In this document: positions 1-7,716 of the stretch, piece by piece
How the letters are laid out: each line of letters starts with the position of its first letter
Position numbering within the stretch: the first letter of the stretch is position 1
Assembly (NCBI GenBank): GCA_005889405.1
Contig: VBFY01000062.1
Coordinates: 1-59,710 of the forward strand
DNA length: 59,710 nt
Direction of reading: 5' to 3'
Source: Chloroflexota bacterium
GTDB lineage: Bacteria > Chloroflexota > Limnocylindria > P2-11E
Notes under the pieces: model-generated
What the model saw: the letters and a program-made list of their open reading frames with translations, nothing else
Told to the model about the DNA's origin: nothing
Databases searched by the model: none
Program-made: the position numbers and the translations under genes

Positions 1-837
1 ACCGAGGGCGTGAGCGCCGTTGGCGCGCAGTCGCTCATCGGCAACCGCGACGGCCTGCGGCAGACGACGATCGACTTGATGCAGCTCGTAAAGGTGGTCC
101 GAGGCGGCGTCGACGTCGACGGCGACGGGTCGCCCGACCTGAGCGGCTCGCGGATCTACTACGCCGGCCAGTCGTTCGGCGGCATCTACGGCGTGCAGCT
201 CCTCGGGCTAGAGCCGGACATCCACGCGGGCGTCGCGAACGTGCCGGGCGGGCCGATCATCGAGATCGCCCGGTTGAGCCCGAGCTTCCGGCCGCTGGTC
301 GGGAGCTCACTGATCACGCGGACCCCGTCGCTCTACAACGCGGCGCCGAACGCATCGTTCACGTCGTTCGTCGAGAACATCCCGCTTCGCAACGTACCGC
401 TCCTGGTCGATACCGTACCGGGCGCCTCAGCGATCCAAGCCGTGATCGACAACACGGAGTGGGCGCAGCAGGCCGCCAACCCGGCGGCCTATGCGCCGTT
501 CATCACCCGGCCGGTGATCATCCAGTTCGCGCGCGGCGACAAGACGGTTCCGAACCCGACGGCGACCGCGATCCTGCGAGCCGGCAAGCTCGCGTCGCGC
601 GCGACGATCTTCCGGAACGACCTCGCGTTCGCGGCGAACCCCGCGGTGAACAAGAACCCGCACACCTTCCTGACGAGCATCACCGGAGCGGGTGCGTCGT
701 ACGCGCTCGCCGCCCAGCTTCAGATCGCAACGTTCTTCGCCAGCGACGGCGCGATCACCATCGACCCGGACGGGCCGGGGCCGTTCTTCGAGACGCCGAC
801 GTCGATGTTGCCAGAGGACCTCGCGTTCATCCCGTAG
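1..837 (+). CDS. Secreted-type lipase / alpha-beta hydrolase, C-terminal part
   Basis: The reading frame is open from the first base of the window, so the N-terminus lies outside; a GTG at 10 is internal. The visible 278 residues carry a nucleophile elbow GQSFGG (Ser about 55 counted from base 10), an Asp in RGDKTVP (about 177) and a His in NKNPHTF (about 218), the order of an alpha/beta-hydrolase triad. A calcium-loop-like DVDGDGSPDL stretch precedes the elbow. This resembles large bacterial lipases or esterases of the virulence-factor lipase type. Substrate cannot be inferred, and any signal peptide would lie upstream of the window. Confidence 0.75.
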   Translation, partial: TEGVSAVGAQSLIGNRDGLRQTTIDLMQLVKVVRGGVDVDGDGSPDLSGSRIYYAGQSFGGIYGVQLLGLEPDIHAGVANVPGGPIIEIARLSPSFRPLVGSSLITRTPSLYNAAPNASFTSFVENIPLRNVPLLVDTVPGASAIQAVIDNTEWAQQAANPAAYAPFITRPVIIQFARGDKTVPNPTATAILRAGKLASRATIFRNDLAFAANPAVNKNPHTFLTSITGAGASYALAAQLQIATFFASDGAITIDPDGPGPFFETPTSMLPEDLAFIP

Positions 838-885
838 CTGCGCGACCTGACGCTTCTCGGAGATCGACTCGATGGGGCGGATCGT

Positions 886-1128
886 GTGACGTACAAGGCA
901 TACATCGACAACATCAAGACCCGGACGGGCAAGGGCCCGGAGCAGTACCGCGCGATGGCGAAGCGGAAGGGCCTCACGAAGCACAGCGAGCTACTCGCGT
1001 GGCTGAAGACGGACATGGGCCTCGGTCACGGTCATGCCAACGCGATCATTCTCTACATCAAGGATCCCGAGCTCGGCAAGAGGAAAACCAGTGAAGACGC
1101 GAAGAGAAAAGCCGCAAAGAAGAGGTAG
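886..1128 (+). CDS. DUF4287 domain protein
   Basis: An 80-residue basic protein starting at GTG 886, 48 bases after the lipase stop, with a purine-rich GGGCGG upstream. The sequence (TYKAYIDNIKTRTGKGPEQY, then KGLTKHSELLAWLKTDMGLGHGHANAI) matches the DUF4287 family of small soluble proteins of unknown function, often found alone or beside DUF5655 domains. The C-terminal tail KRKTSEDAKRKAAKKR is lysine-rich and could contact nucleic acid, but that is a guess. It converges on the cyclase gene, with 63 bases between the two stops and no clear hairpin. Confidence 0.8.
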   Translation: MTYKAYIDNIKTRTGKGPEQYRAMAKRKGLTKHSELLAWLKTDMGLGHGHANAIILYIKDPELGKRKTSEDAKRKAAKKR

Positions 1129-1191
1129 CCCAGCCAGATCTGCCTGATGAGCCGAAGCGCGGCCTGTGTTCGAAACTGACTGCGCAGAGCG

Positions 1192-2499
1192 TCACGGAGC
1201 GCTCGCCGCGACCACGCCCGGCCGCGCACTCTCGGCGTGGGCGTGGCGTTCGCCGAGGAGAAACCACGTGCGCATCGGACCCTTCCCCTTCACCTCGATC
1301 GTCCCGCGCGGCTCGCAGTTGAACTCGTCGCGAATGAGCTCGTAGGTCGCGTCACTCAGGTGGACCCGCCCCGGAACGCTGTGCGACTCCATCCTGCTGG
1401 CCGTGTTCACGGAATCGCCCCAGATGTCGAACACGAACTTCCGCAAACCGATGACCCCGCCGACGCAGGGCCCGCTGTTCATGCCAATCCGGAGGTCGAT
1501 GCGCTCCTCGCCCGCCGCACGGAGCTCGTCGAGGTAGGCGCGGATATCCAGGGCCATGCGGGCCATCGCCTGGGCGTGATCCGGCCGCCGCCGCGGAACT
1601 CCCGCAACGCACATGTAGTTGTCGCCGATGGTGCGGATCTTCTCGACGCCGTGCTTCTCCGCGAGGAGGTCGAAGCGGGAGAAGATCGCGTTGAGGAGCG
1701 CAACGAGCTGCTTCGCGTCGAGCCGCTCGGCGAGCATCGTGGATCCGACGATGTCCGCGTAAAGCACCGTCGCGTGCTCGTACGCGTCGGCAATCGGGCT
1801 CTCACCAGCCTTGAGCCGGGGCGCGATCTCCTTGGGCAGCACGTTCAGAAGGAGCCGCTCCGAGCGTTCCTGCTCGCGTGCGAGTGCGTCCATGGCGCGG
1901 TCGCGCTGGCCGAGGAACGTCGCGAGCAGGATGAAGACGATCGAGCCTCCCACGGCGACGTTGAGGCCGAGCATCGTGCTCGTGAACCACTCCGGTAGCG
2001 TTGAGACCGGCCCCACGATCTGGCCGGCGACGCCCGAAGTGATGAACACCGCGAGGTAAGCGACGAACCAGCGCAGTCCGGCGCGCGGCCCGCGGAACAC
2101 GAGGGCGCCGACCGGAGCGAGGATGCCCCACAGCCCCACACCCCCTGAGGGGAGAAAGCCGCCCAGCGGGACCATCGACAGCGTGGGCGCGAGCAGGATG
2201 TCGACCACGCTCACGTACAGCAGGAGCGCGAAATTCCGTGTCCGTGCGAACGCGATGATCGCGCCGAGCAGGATGACGGCATACAGGAACGGCACATATC
2301 CGACCGGCGAGCCGAAGATGAGGTACAGGCTGCCCCACACCACCGCGATCGGCAGGATCAACACCGAGGTCAGGACGAGCAACACCTTGCCCTGCCGCGT
2401 TTGCTCGTCGTCCCTCGGATCCGCGCCGACCGCGGCCAAGCGGGCCAGCATCGCGTTCGACACGATTTGGACGCGACGCATCATCCCCTGGAAAGTCAT
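1192..2499 (-). CDS. Membrane-bound class III adenylate/guanylate cyclase
   Basis: The N-terminal half holds about six hydrophobic segments, followed by a short coiled linker (ALAREQERSERLLLNVLPKEI) and a class III nucleotide cyclase domain over roughly the last 190 residues. The metal-binding Asp sits in VLYADIVGST and the second in TIGDNYMCVAGVP; the RIGMNSGPCVGGVIG and FDIWGDSVNTASRMES motifs are intact, so the domain should be active and make cAMP (or cGMP) at the inner membrane face. The frame extends to a TTG at 2568 that would add 23 residues; the ATG at 2499 is preferred because no ribosome site precedes the TTG. No cAMP receptor gene is adjacent. Confidence 0.9.
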   Translation of the reverse strand: MTFQGMMRRVQIVSNAMLARLAAVGADPRDDEQTRQGKVLLVLTSVLILPIAVVWGSLYLIFGSPVGYVPFLYAVILLGAIIAFARTRNFALLLYVSVVDILLAPTLSMVPLGGFLPSGGVGLWGILAPVGALVFRGPRAGLRWFVAYLAVFITSGVAGQIVGPVSTLPEWFTSTMLGLNVAVGGSIVFILLATFLGQRDRAMDALAREQERSERLLLNVLPKEIAPRLKAGESPIADAYEHATVLYADIVGSTMLAERLDAKQLVALLNAIFSRFDLLAEKHGVEKIRTIGDNYMCVAGVPRRRPDHAQAMARMALDIRAYLDELRAAGEERIDLRIGMNSGPCVGGVIGLRKFVFDIWGDSVNTASRMESHSVPGRVHLSDATYELIRDEFNCEPRGTIEVKGKGPMRTWFLLGERHAHAESARPGVVAASAP

Positions 2500-2620
2500 G
2501 AGTCTCGCCGCTTCGCCTTCGCCGAGGCGGACCGATAGCGTCGACCGCTGGTCTGGTCCGTCGGGCAAGCGTCAACCACTAGCGGTACGGTACATCGAGG
2601 CCCGCTCGACCCATGACACA

Positions 2621-2635
2621 GAGGCGACGGCGGGA
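2621..2635 (+). repeat. 15-bp copy of the tRNA-Cys 3' end
   Basis: The 15 bases GAGGCGACGGCGGGA are identical to 3171-3185, which cover the 3' acceptor strand, discriminator and start of the T stem of tRNA-Cys. Weaker agreement continues for about 9 bases. The two direct copies bracket the small membrane-protein gene 2735-3109. No 5' acceptor strand lies at tRNA distance, so this is not a second tRNA. An old integration scar is possible. Confidence 0.5.
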
Positions 2636-2725
2636 CACGAGCACCCCCGGCACAAACGTACGACTTCGCCTATTACGTGGACGGCTGGTGCGTGCGGCCT
2701 GACGAAAAGAGCAGCACGACCACTC

Positions 2726-2757
2726 GGCTGATGATCACCAACTCGTGATCATTAGCC
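2726..2757. terminator. 13-bp hairpin overlapping a stop codon
   Basis: Arms 2726-2738 and 2745-2757 (GGCTGATGATCAC / GTGATCATTAGCC) pair at 12 of 13 positions, with the mismatch a G-T wobble on the plus strand, around a 6-base loop. The element includes the stop codon of the leftward membrane-protein gene. On the minus strand a CTCTTTT run follows about 15 bases later. It is a plausible transcript end for that gene. Confidence 0.5.
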
Positions 2758-3109
2758 AGACGACCGGGGCGAGAAACCAGATGACAGCGATCACGATGCA
2801 TAGGCCCCCGGCGGTTATCCATCGTCTGAACGTGCGCCGCATCGCCTCAAGCTCTGTGTCGGCGATCGGAGTGGTTCCGACAGCCAGCATGCGGCGTGCG
2901 ACGCTCGGAGCCTCCCAGAGCCAGAGCCATGGGCGTTCGAGATAGCGGTTAGCGAGCTCGTCGAGGCCGTATAGGTCCTTACCCATCTTCTGCGCGAAGC
3001 GTCGCCGAAGCCGCCACTGTTGAGCAAGGCCGATGAGCCATGCGACTGAGCCGACAACCCACAGGGCAACCGTGACCTGGATCCACGCTGCCACGAGACC
3101 GTCGCCCAT
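2735..3109 (-). CDS. Small membrane protein with two TM helices
   Basis: A 124-residue protein with one hydrophobic helix near the N-terminus (about 8-28) and another at the C-terminus (about 100-120), joined by a basic cytoplasmic-looking loop (QWRLRRRF, ARRMLAVG, MRRTFRRW). I recognise no family. The ATG at 3109 has only a weak upstream AGG. It lies between two direct copies of the tRNA-Cys 3' end and ends inside a strong hairpin. It could be cargo of a lost element or simply an orphan gene; function unknown. Confidence 0.6.
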   Translation of the reverse strand: MGDGLVAAWIQVTVALWVVGSVAWLIGLAQQWRLRRRFAQKMGKDLYGLDELANRYLERPWLWLWEAPSVARRMLAVGTTPIADTELEAMRRTFRRWITAGGLCIVIAVIWFLAPVVWLMITSW

Positions 3110-3171
3110 CGGAACAACCTAGTCCTATCGACGAGCCAGGCTGAACGGCCGGCGTGACAGCCCGCAACGAG

Positions 3172-3242
<71 letters not shown>

Positions 3243-3289
3243 CTAGGAGCCCGATCCGGCAAGCGTGCTTGCCGAGGCGGGCCACGACG

Positions 3290-3317
3290 GGCGACGTGAG
3301 CGAAGCGATACGTCGCC
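3290..3317. repeat. Inverted repeat sharing the tRNA-Cys acceptor sequence
   Basis: GGCGACGT (3290-3297) and ACGTCGCC (3310-3317) are perfect inverted arms with a 12-base spacer; flanking GAC/GTC extends the pairing around one bulged base. The arm equals the first eight bases of tRNA-Cys (3235-3242 on the minus strand), and the bases after the left arm also resemble the tRNA 5' part. It sits between tRNA-Cys and the rhomboid gene. It may be a tRNA-derived scar or a plain hairpin. Confidence 0.45.
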
Positions 3318-3381
3318 GTCGGGTCCTCCAAGTTTACGGGGGAAACTCCACAAGGGCAGGCGACGTGCATACTGCCGCCGC

Positions 3382-4119
3382 ATGCTTCCCATCGGCGATC
3401 AGGACGAGCCGGGCGGGCTCCCCGTCGTCAACATCGCGATCATCGCGATCAACGTCCTCGTCTTCGTCCTGCTCCAGCTCCCGAGCGACGCGTTCACGAT
3501 GGGCTTCAGCACGATCCCGAAAGAGATCACGACCGGCGTCGACCTGGTCGGCCCGGTCTCGATCACGCTTCCCGATGGCACCGTCGATACGATCGTCGAG
3601 GCGCCCGGTCCCAGCCCCATCTGGCTGACGCTCTTCACCTCGATGTTCATGCACGGCGGCTGGCTACACCTCGGCGGGAACATGCTGTTCCTCTTCATCT
3701 TCGGCGATAACGTCGAACGCCGGCTCGGATCGCTTCTCTATCTCGCCTTCTATCTAGTCTGCGGCGTCATCGCGTCAGCGGCGCAGATCGCGACCGACCC
3801 GAGCTCGGTGATCCCGAGCCTCGGTGCATCGGGCGCGATCAGCGGCGTGCTCGCCGCGTATCTCGTGTACTTCCCGCAGAACAAGGTGCGCGTGCTCGTC
3901 GGATTCCGCTTTGTCACTGAAGTGCCGGCGCTCGTGATGATCGGCCTCTGGGCGCTGATCCAGTTCGTCTCAGGCATCGGCTCGATCGCCGTGACCGATC
4001 AGACCGGAGGGGGCGTGGCGTACTTCGCGCACATCGGTGGATTCATCGCCGGCCTCGTGCTCGCGTTCCTGCTGCGTGCGTTCGGCCGGGGGCCCACGCA
4101 GCCGTTCGCCACCGCCTGA
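3382..4119 (+). CDS. Rhomboid-family intramembrane serine protease
   Basis: A 245-residue polytopic protein with about seven hydrophobic segments. The catalytic Ser is in GASGA (Ser150) and the His in AHIGG (His217); the family hallmarks HGGWLHLGGNML and GDNVERRLG are present between helices 2 and 3. It should cleave transmembrane substrates within the bilayer. A loop of about 40 residues between helices 1 and 2 (ITTGVDLVGPVSITLPDGTV) is typical of the GlpG-unlike, 'rhomboid family' group common in GC-rich bacteria. The ATG at 3382 is chosen because homology starts there and a CATACT box lies 8 bases upstream; the frame is open further 5' without conserved sequence. Confidence 0.93.
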   Translation: MLPIGDQDEPGGLPVVNIAIIAINVLVFVLLQLPSDAFTMGFSTIPKEITTGVDLVGPVSITLPDGTVDTIVEAPGPSPIWLTLFTSMFMHGGWLHLGGNMLFLFIFGDNVERRLGSLLYLAFYLVCGVIASAAQIATDPSSVIPSLGASGAISGVLAAYLVYFPQNKVRVLVGFRFVTEVPALVMIGLWALIQFVSGIGSIAVTDQTGGGVAYFAHIGGFIAGLVLAFLLRAFGRGPTQPFATA

Positions 4120-4128
4120 GGCGGTGGG

Positions 4129-5745
4129 CTAGAGGATGCGGGCGATCCGCTCCACGTCCTCGGCGACATCGGTGCGGCCGTCGAGGCGGTAGGCGTGCGA
4201 CAGCAGGTGGCACTTCTCTTTCGCGGTGTCGCGGCGGCCGATCGCGCAATCGATCTCGATGAGCAGGCGCTGCGCTTCGCGATCGGTGAACCCGTGCGCG
4301 ATGTAGTCGAGGAGCAGGTCCGAGGCCGGCACCAGCTTTCCAAGGGTCAGAAGCCGGCGCGCCGCGTCCAACGTCGCGTCGGTCGCGCGCTTGTCGCGCA
4401 TACCGATGAGGAGAGTCGCCCGCGTTGCGACGGTGTTCGCAGCCGCCATGTCGTTGCCCTTCGCCACGAGGGCCTTGATCTCCAGCTCCATGTCGAGCGG
4501 CGGGCGCGCGGGACGCGGGGGACGTGCGGGCGCGGCGACAGGCTCGGGCGTGTGACCGTTCGATCCGAAGCCGGCGCGCGCGAGGAGGTCGGCCGGCCCG
4601 CCGAGATCGACCTGCTGCGCATGCGTGACCGTGCTCGCGCCCTTCAGCACGACGGTCGTCTGTGACGCTGACGGCCGCGTGGTCGGCTCGGCCGCGTGCA
4701 GCCGCTGGCCGAGCGGTTGTGGCATCGGGGCGGCGGCGGCGACTGGCTTCGCTGGCTCGGCGCGCCGCGCGGTTGATTCGGCTCGCAGCGCTGCCGGTTC
4801 GGCTCGCAGCGCGGCCGGTTCTGGCCGCAGAGCAGGCGGCTCCGGTCGTAGGGCCGGCGGCTCGGGCCGGATGGCGGGGGGCTCGGATCTTGGCGTGAGC
4901 GCGGTCGGCCGCGACATCGCGACCGGAGAGGGAATGTGCGTCTGCGGCGCCGCTGCGCGCGGTGCGAGCTCGGATCGCGCGATGATCGGCGGCACCTCGC
5001 CGGTCCGCGGCGCGGGTCCGGCTGCGCCACCGGACGCGGCCGCGACGCGGTCGACGATCGCGCGCAGACCCGGCAGATCCCCGAGCGTCTCGCGTCCGTA
5101 CGCGAGCTCGAGCCACGCGCGACGCGTGTCGTGCTGCACGAGCGCCATGTCCACGAAGCGTCCGTACTCACGGATCGCGCTCGGGAGGTCGCCCTGGTTC
5201 GCGAGCGCCGCCGCAAGACGCCGGTGCGCCGCGAGATCCGACGGAGCGATGGCGACGGCCTCGAGCAGCAGACCAACCGCGCTCGCGCGGTCGCCGGCCT
5301 GGGCGAACCTCGCCGCGGCGTCGCGCAGCGTCGTCAGGGCGGCGCCGATGTCCTGTTGTGCGGCCTGAGCGCGCGCGAGACCGCAGTACGCATCGATGTC
5401 GCCATGCTTCTCGACGAGCTGGCGGTATGCGACCTCCGCGGGACGCGCCTTGCCGTTCGAAAGGAGCTTCCCGGCCGCGTCGCTCGCGAGACGGTGAGTG
5501 CCGCTCGTCTGCTTCTGGGCTATGCCGCACGCGGCGAGCGCCGACGCGAGCTCCGCCGCACGTTCGTCGCCCATCGCGCGCGCGGCTTTCGTGCGCACGC
5601 GCGCGACGAGGGCCTCGAGCTGTGCGGGTTCGATGGTGTTGGCGTTGACACCGAGCGCTTGGAATTCAGACGAGAGGAACGTTTGCGTAGCCGGCCCGAG
5701 GTAGCCCTTGGCCACACCGAGCAGCTGCTGCGCAAACGCGTTCAA
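4129..5745 (-). CDS. TPR protein with a proline-rich heptad-repeat linker
   Basis: The 538-residue protein begins at a TTG that overlaps the TGA of the upstream dCache gene (TTGA), implying coupled translation. Residues 1-90 resemble a small helical domain; 90-240 carry tetratricopeptide-like helices (AYRQLVEKHGDIDAYCGLARA, AVGLLLEAVAIAPSDLAAHRRLA); 286-334 are seven tandem heptads of the RPEPPAL type; the last 130 residues are again TPR-like (AANTVATRATLLIGMRDKRA, LLTLGKLVPASDLLLDYIAHG). No catalytic domain and no signal peptide are visible. It is probably a cytoplasmic scaffold partner of the membrane sensor encoded just before it. Confidence 0.8.
   Translation of the reverse strand: MNAFAQQLLGVAKGYLGPATQTFLSSEFQALGVNANTIEPAQLEALVARVRTKAARAMGDERAAELASALAACGIAQKQTSGTHRLASDAAGKLLSNGKARPAEVAYRQLVEKHGDIDAYCGLARAQAAQQDIGAALTTLRDAAARFAQAGDRASAVGLLLEAVAIAPSDLAAHRRLAAALANQGDLPSAIREYGRFVDMALVQHDTRRAWLELAYGRETLGDLPGLRAIVDRVAAASGGAAGPAPRTGEVPPIIARSELAPRAAAPQTHIPSPVAMSRPTALTPRSEPPAIRPEPPALRPEPPALRPEPAALRAEPAALRAESTARRAEPAKPVAAAAPMPQPLGQRLHAAEPTTRPSASQTTVVLKGASTVTHAQQVDLGGPADLLARAGFGSNGHTPEPVAAPARPPRPARPPLDMELEIKALVAKGNDMAAANTVATRATLLIGMRDKRATDATLDAARRLLTLGKLVPASDLLLDYIAHGFTDREAQRLLIEIDCAIGRRDTAKEKCHLLSHAYRLDGRTDVAEDVERIARIL
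4744..4890 (-). repeat. Seven tandem 21-bp repeats coding RPEPPAL heptads
   Basis: Seven consecutive 7-residue units (RSEPPAI, RPEPPAL twice, RPEPAAL, RAEPAAL, RAESTAR, RAEPAKP) within the TPR protein. The units become less alike toward the 3' end. Codon-level similarity between neighbours suggests slippage or unequal exchange as origin; the product would be an extended, rigid proline-rich spacer. Confidence 0.85.
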
Positions 5746-6983
5746 TCTTCGCCCGAGGTCGCGTCATCCGACAACGCGTAGAACCGGAGCGCGTTCAGCA
5801 TGCGATCGAAGGCCGACGCGACTTCGCGCGTGATGTCATCGCCGGAACGCGTGTCGAAGCTCGCGTACCGCAGGTCGACGTCGCCGGTGGAGACCATCGT
5901 CGCCTCACCCACGAGGCGGCGCAGTGGACGAACGAGAGACCGCGTCAGGAGCACGCCGATCACGATGGAGAGAAGCAGGCCGACGATCACCATGCTCATC
6001 GCGTTGAGCGTCGCGTCGTCGGCGGCCTTCGTATACGTCGCGATCGGCACCGCCAGGATGTACGCCCAGGGCTTGGCCGTGAGACGCGTCACGACACCGC
6101 GCTGCTCCGACGAGGTCGCGCCGTAGGAGAACTGTGACGACGTCGTGATGCCCCGGGGCAGAACGTCGAGTGCGCTCTTCAGCGTCGGGAGCGGATCGAT
6201 CACGAGCTGCTCTGGCGTCTTCTGTCCGAAGCGCTTGTCGGCGACGAGCTTCTTCACGGTCTCGGCGTCGATCGGCGCGATGGGCTTGTAGATGAGGGAC
6301 TCGGCCAGGTCGCGGTGACCCCTCGTCTCCGAGACGGCGAGCCGGATGCCGTAGTCGTCGACGAGGAAGCCGTGCGCACCTTCGCCGACCGAGCCGAGGT
6401 CGCCCTCGACCACGTCCCAGATCGCGGCCATGTTCACGCGGGTGCGGACGACCGCGAGGACCTTGTCGCCGTCCTTCACCGGCGAGGAGAAGAAGAGGGC
6501 GGGCTTGTTCGTGATCACCGAGTAGCTCGGGTCGCTGATGTATGGCGTCCCCTTGAAGGCCGTCGTGAAGTACTCGCGGAACTTCACGCTCGTGCCCTCA
6601 TCCGTGAGGATCGACGCGGCCGCGATGTTGCCGTCGGGGTCGACGACCGCGACCGATTCGTATTCAGGCGAGCGGGCGGCCGCGGCGGAGAGAGCCACGC
6701 GCGCGGCCGCCTTCGCAGCGGGGTCTTTCAGGTTTTGGCCGAAGCGAACGATGTCGGGCAGCTTGCCGACAAGCACGATGTCACCGAGTCGGCTCTGGAG
6801 ATACGCGTCGATCGCACCGGCGGTCGAGGTGGAACGCTGCAAGATGTTCGTGACGCCGAGAGAGGTGAGGTCCTGACGCGTCGTTTGGATCGAGACCATG
6901 CTCACGAGCGCGACGGGCACGATGCCGACGCAGAGCAGAGCACCGAGCACCTTCTGCCAGAAACGGATGCGTAGGAAGGCCAT
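5742..6983 (-). CDS. dCache-HAMP membrane sensor without output domain
   Basis: A 413-residue protein starting at ATG 6983, preceded by GGGGGAG. An N-terminal TM helix (about 8-30) leads to a periplasmic dCache_1-type ligand domain of about 260 residues (YESVAVVDPDGNIAAAS, GTPYISDPSYSVITNKPALFFSSPVK), a second TM helix (MSMVIVGLLLSIVIGVLLT) and a HAMP domain (RPLRRLVGEATMVSTGDVDLR). After HAMP only about 40 residues remain, so there is no methyl-accepting, kinase or cyclase output. The signal presumably passes to another protein; the overlapping TPR gene is the obvious candidate. Confidence 0.85.
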   Translation of the reverse strand: MAFLRIRFWQKVLGALLCVGIVPVALVSMVSIQTTRQDLTSLGVTNILQRSTSTAGAIDAYLQSRLGDIVLVGKLPDIVRFGQNLKDPAAKAAARVALSAAAARSPEYESVAVVDPDGNIAAASILTDEGTSVKFREYFTTAFKGTPYISDPSYSVITNKPALFFSSPVKDGDKVLAVVRTRVNMAAIWDVVEGDLGSVGEGAHGFLVDDYGIRLAVSETRGHRDLAESLIYKPIAPIDAETVKKLVADKRFGQKTPEQLVIDPLPTLKSALDVLPRGITTSSQFSYGATSSEQRGVVTRLTAKPWAYILAVPIATYTKAADDATLNAMSMVIVGLLLSIVIGVLLTRSLVRPLRRLVGEATMVSTGDVDLRYASFDTRSGDDITREVASAFDRMLNALRFYALSDDATSGED

Positions 6984-7137
6984 AGCTCCCCCAGCCTCTC
7001 TGTGTGCCAACGCTGTGGCGCGCCGCCACGAGGCACTGTGGGCGCGCACACGGACGTCGGGAAGTCAGGCTCGGGTAAACCGTAGGTACCGGAAAGGAAC
7101 TAGTACCCGTATCGGGGGGATGTATGACGCTCCGGCG

Positions 7138-7647
7138 TCAGCGCGGGACGCGCTGCGAGCGCCTCGCATCGCGCATCAGACCACGCAGCAATCGCTTGGA
7201 TTCTTCGATCTCGGTGCGGTCGGAGTCGCTCAGGCCGCCCCGCTGAGGATCGAGCCGCCACCAGCACTCGAAGCCCCAGAGGCGCTCCTCGGCCATCCGA
7301 AGGCGCGGGATCCCGGTCCCGGCGCGCCGGAGCTCGCCCGTTTCGAAGTCGAAATAGCCCTCAAAGGTCGCGGCCTGCCCGGTACGGTCGGGCTCGCCCT
7401 CGCGGCAGTCGAGGAGGATCACGACCGGTGTACCGGGGCGGATCTCATCAGGTGCGCGCACCGGCCGACCGCGAGTCGCGCGCCGCGTCGTCGGACGCCG
7501 GTCCACTCGCGCATCGCGCGCGGGTGCGCGACGCGCGTCGCGTAGCGCTGGCGGGCGCTCGGGCGGAGCCGGAGCCTGTTGAGGACGCGCGCCGCGGCGC
7601 CGTCCGCCGCGCGATCGGCGTCGCGGTGATCGAGGCTCGTCCGGCAC
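7138..7647 (-). CDS. Conserved hypothetical protein, basic N-terminus
   Basis: A 169-residue protein with an arginine- and proline-rich first 65 residues ([14 protein letters not shown]) and a folded-looking C-terminal part ([57 protein letters not shown]). The C-terminal half reads like a compact beta-rich domain; I do not recognise it. The GTG at 7647 is chosen because the frame further upstream runs antisense to the dehydrogenase gene. It is divergent from that gene with 69 bases between starts, so both may share a promoter region. Confidence 0.6.
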   Translation of the reverse strand: MPDEPRSPRRRSRGGRRRGARPQQAPAPPERPPALRDARRAPARDARVDRRPTTRRATRGRPVRAPDEIRPGTPVVILLDCREGEPDRTGQAATFEGYFDFETGELRRAGTGIPRLRMAEERLWGFECWWRLDPQRGGLSDSDRTEIEESKRLLRGLMRDARRSQRVPR

Positions 7648-7701
7648 GCCGTCAGTGTGGCATGCCTCGACTCGCTCGATCTTCGAGACCTGTCGCGCCG
7701 G

Positions 7702-7707
7702 TACACT
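7702..7707 (+). promoter_or_regulatory. Candidate -10 box of the E1 gene
   Basis: TACACT lies 9 bases before the ATG at 7717 and no Shine-Dalgarno intervenes. The same spacing recurs at other operon heads here, so the message is probably leaderless. Confidence 0.4.
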
Positions 7708-7716
7708 TTTCATCGG

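Noticed and set aside
2621-2700. Possible second tRNA at the 3'-end repeat
   Set aside because: No matching 5' acceptor strand or anticodon arm lies at the proper distance.
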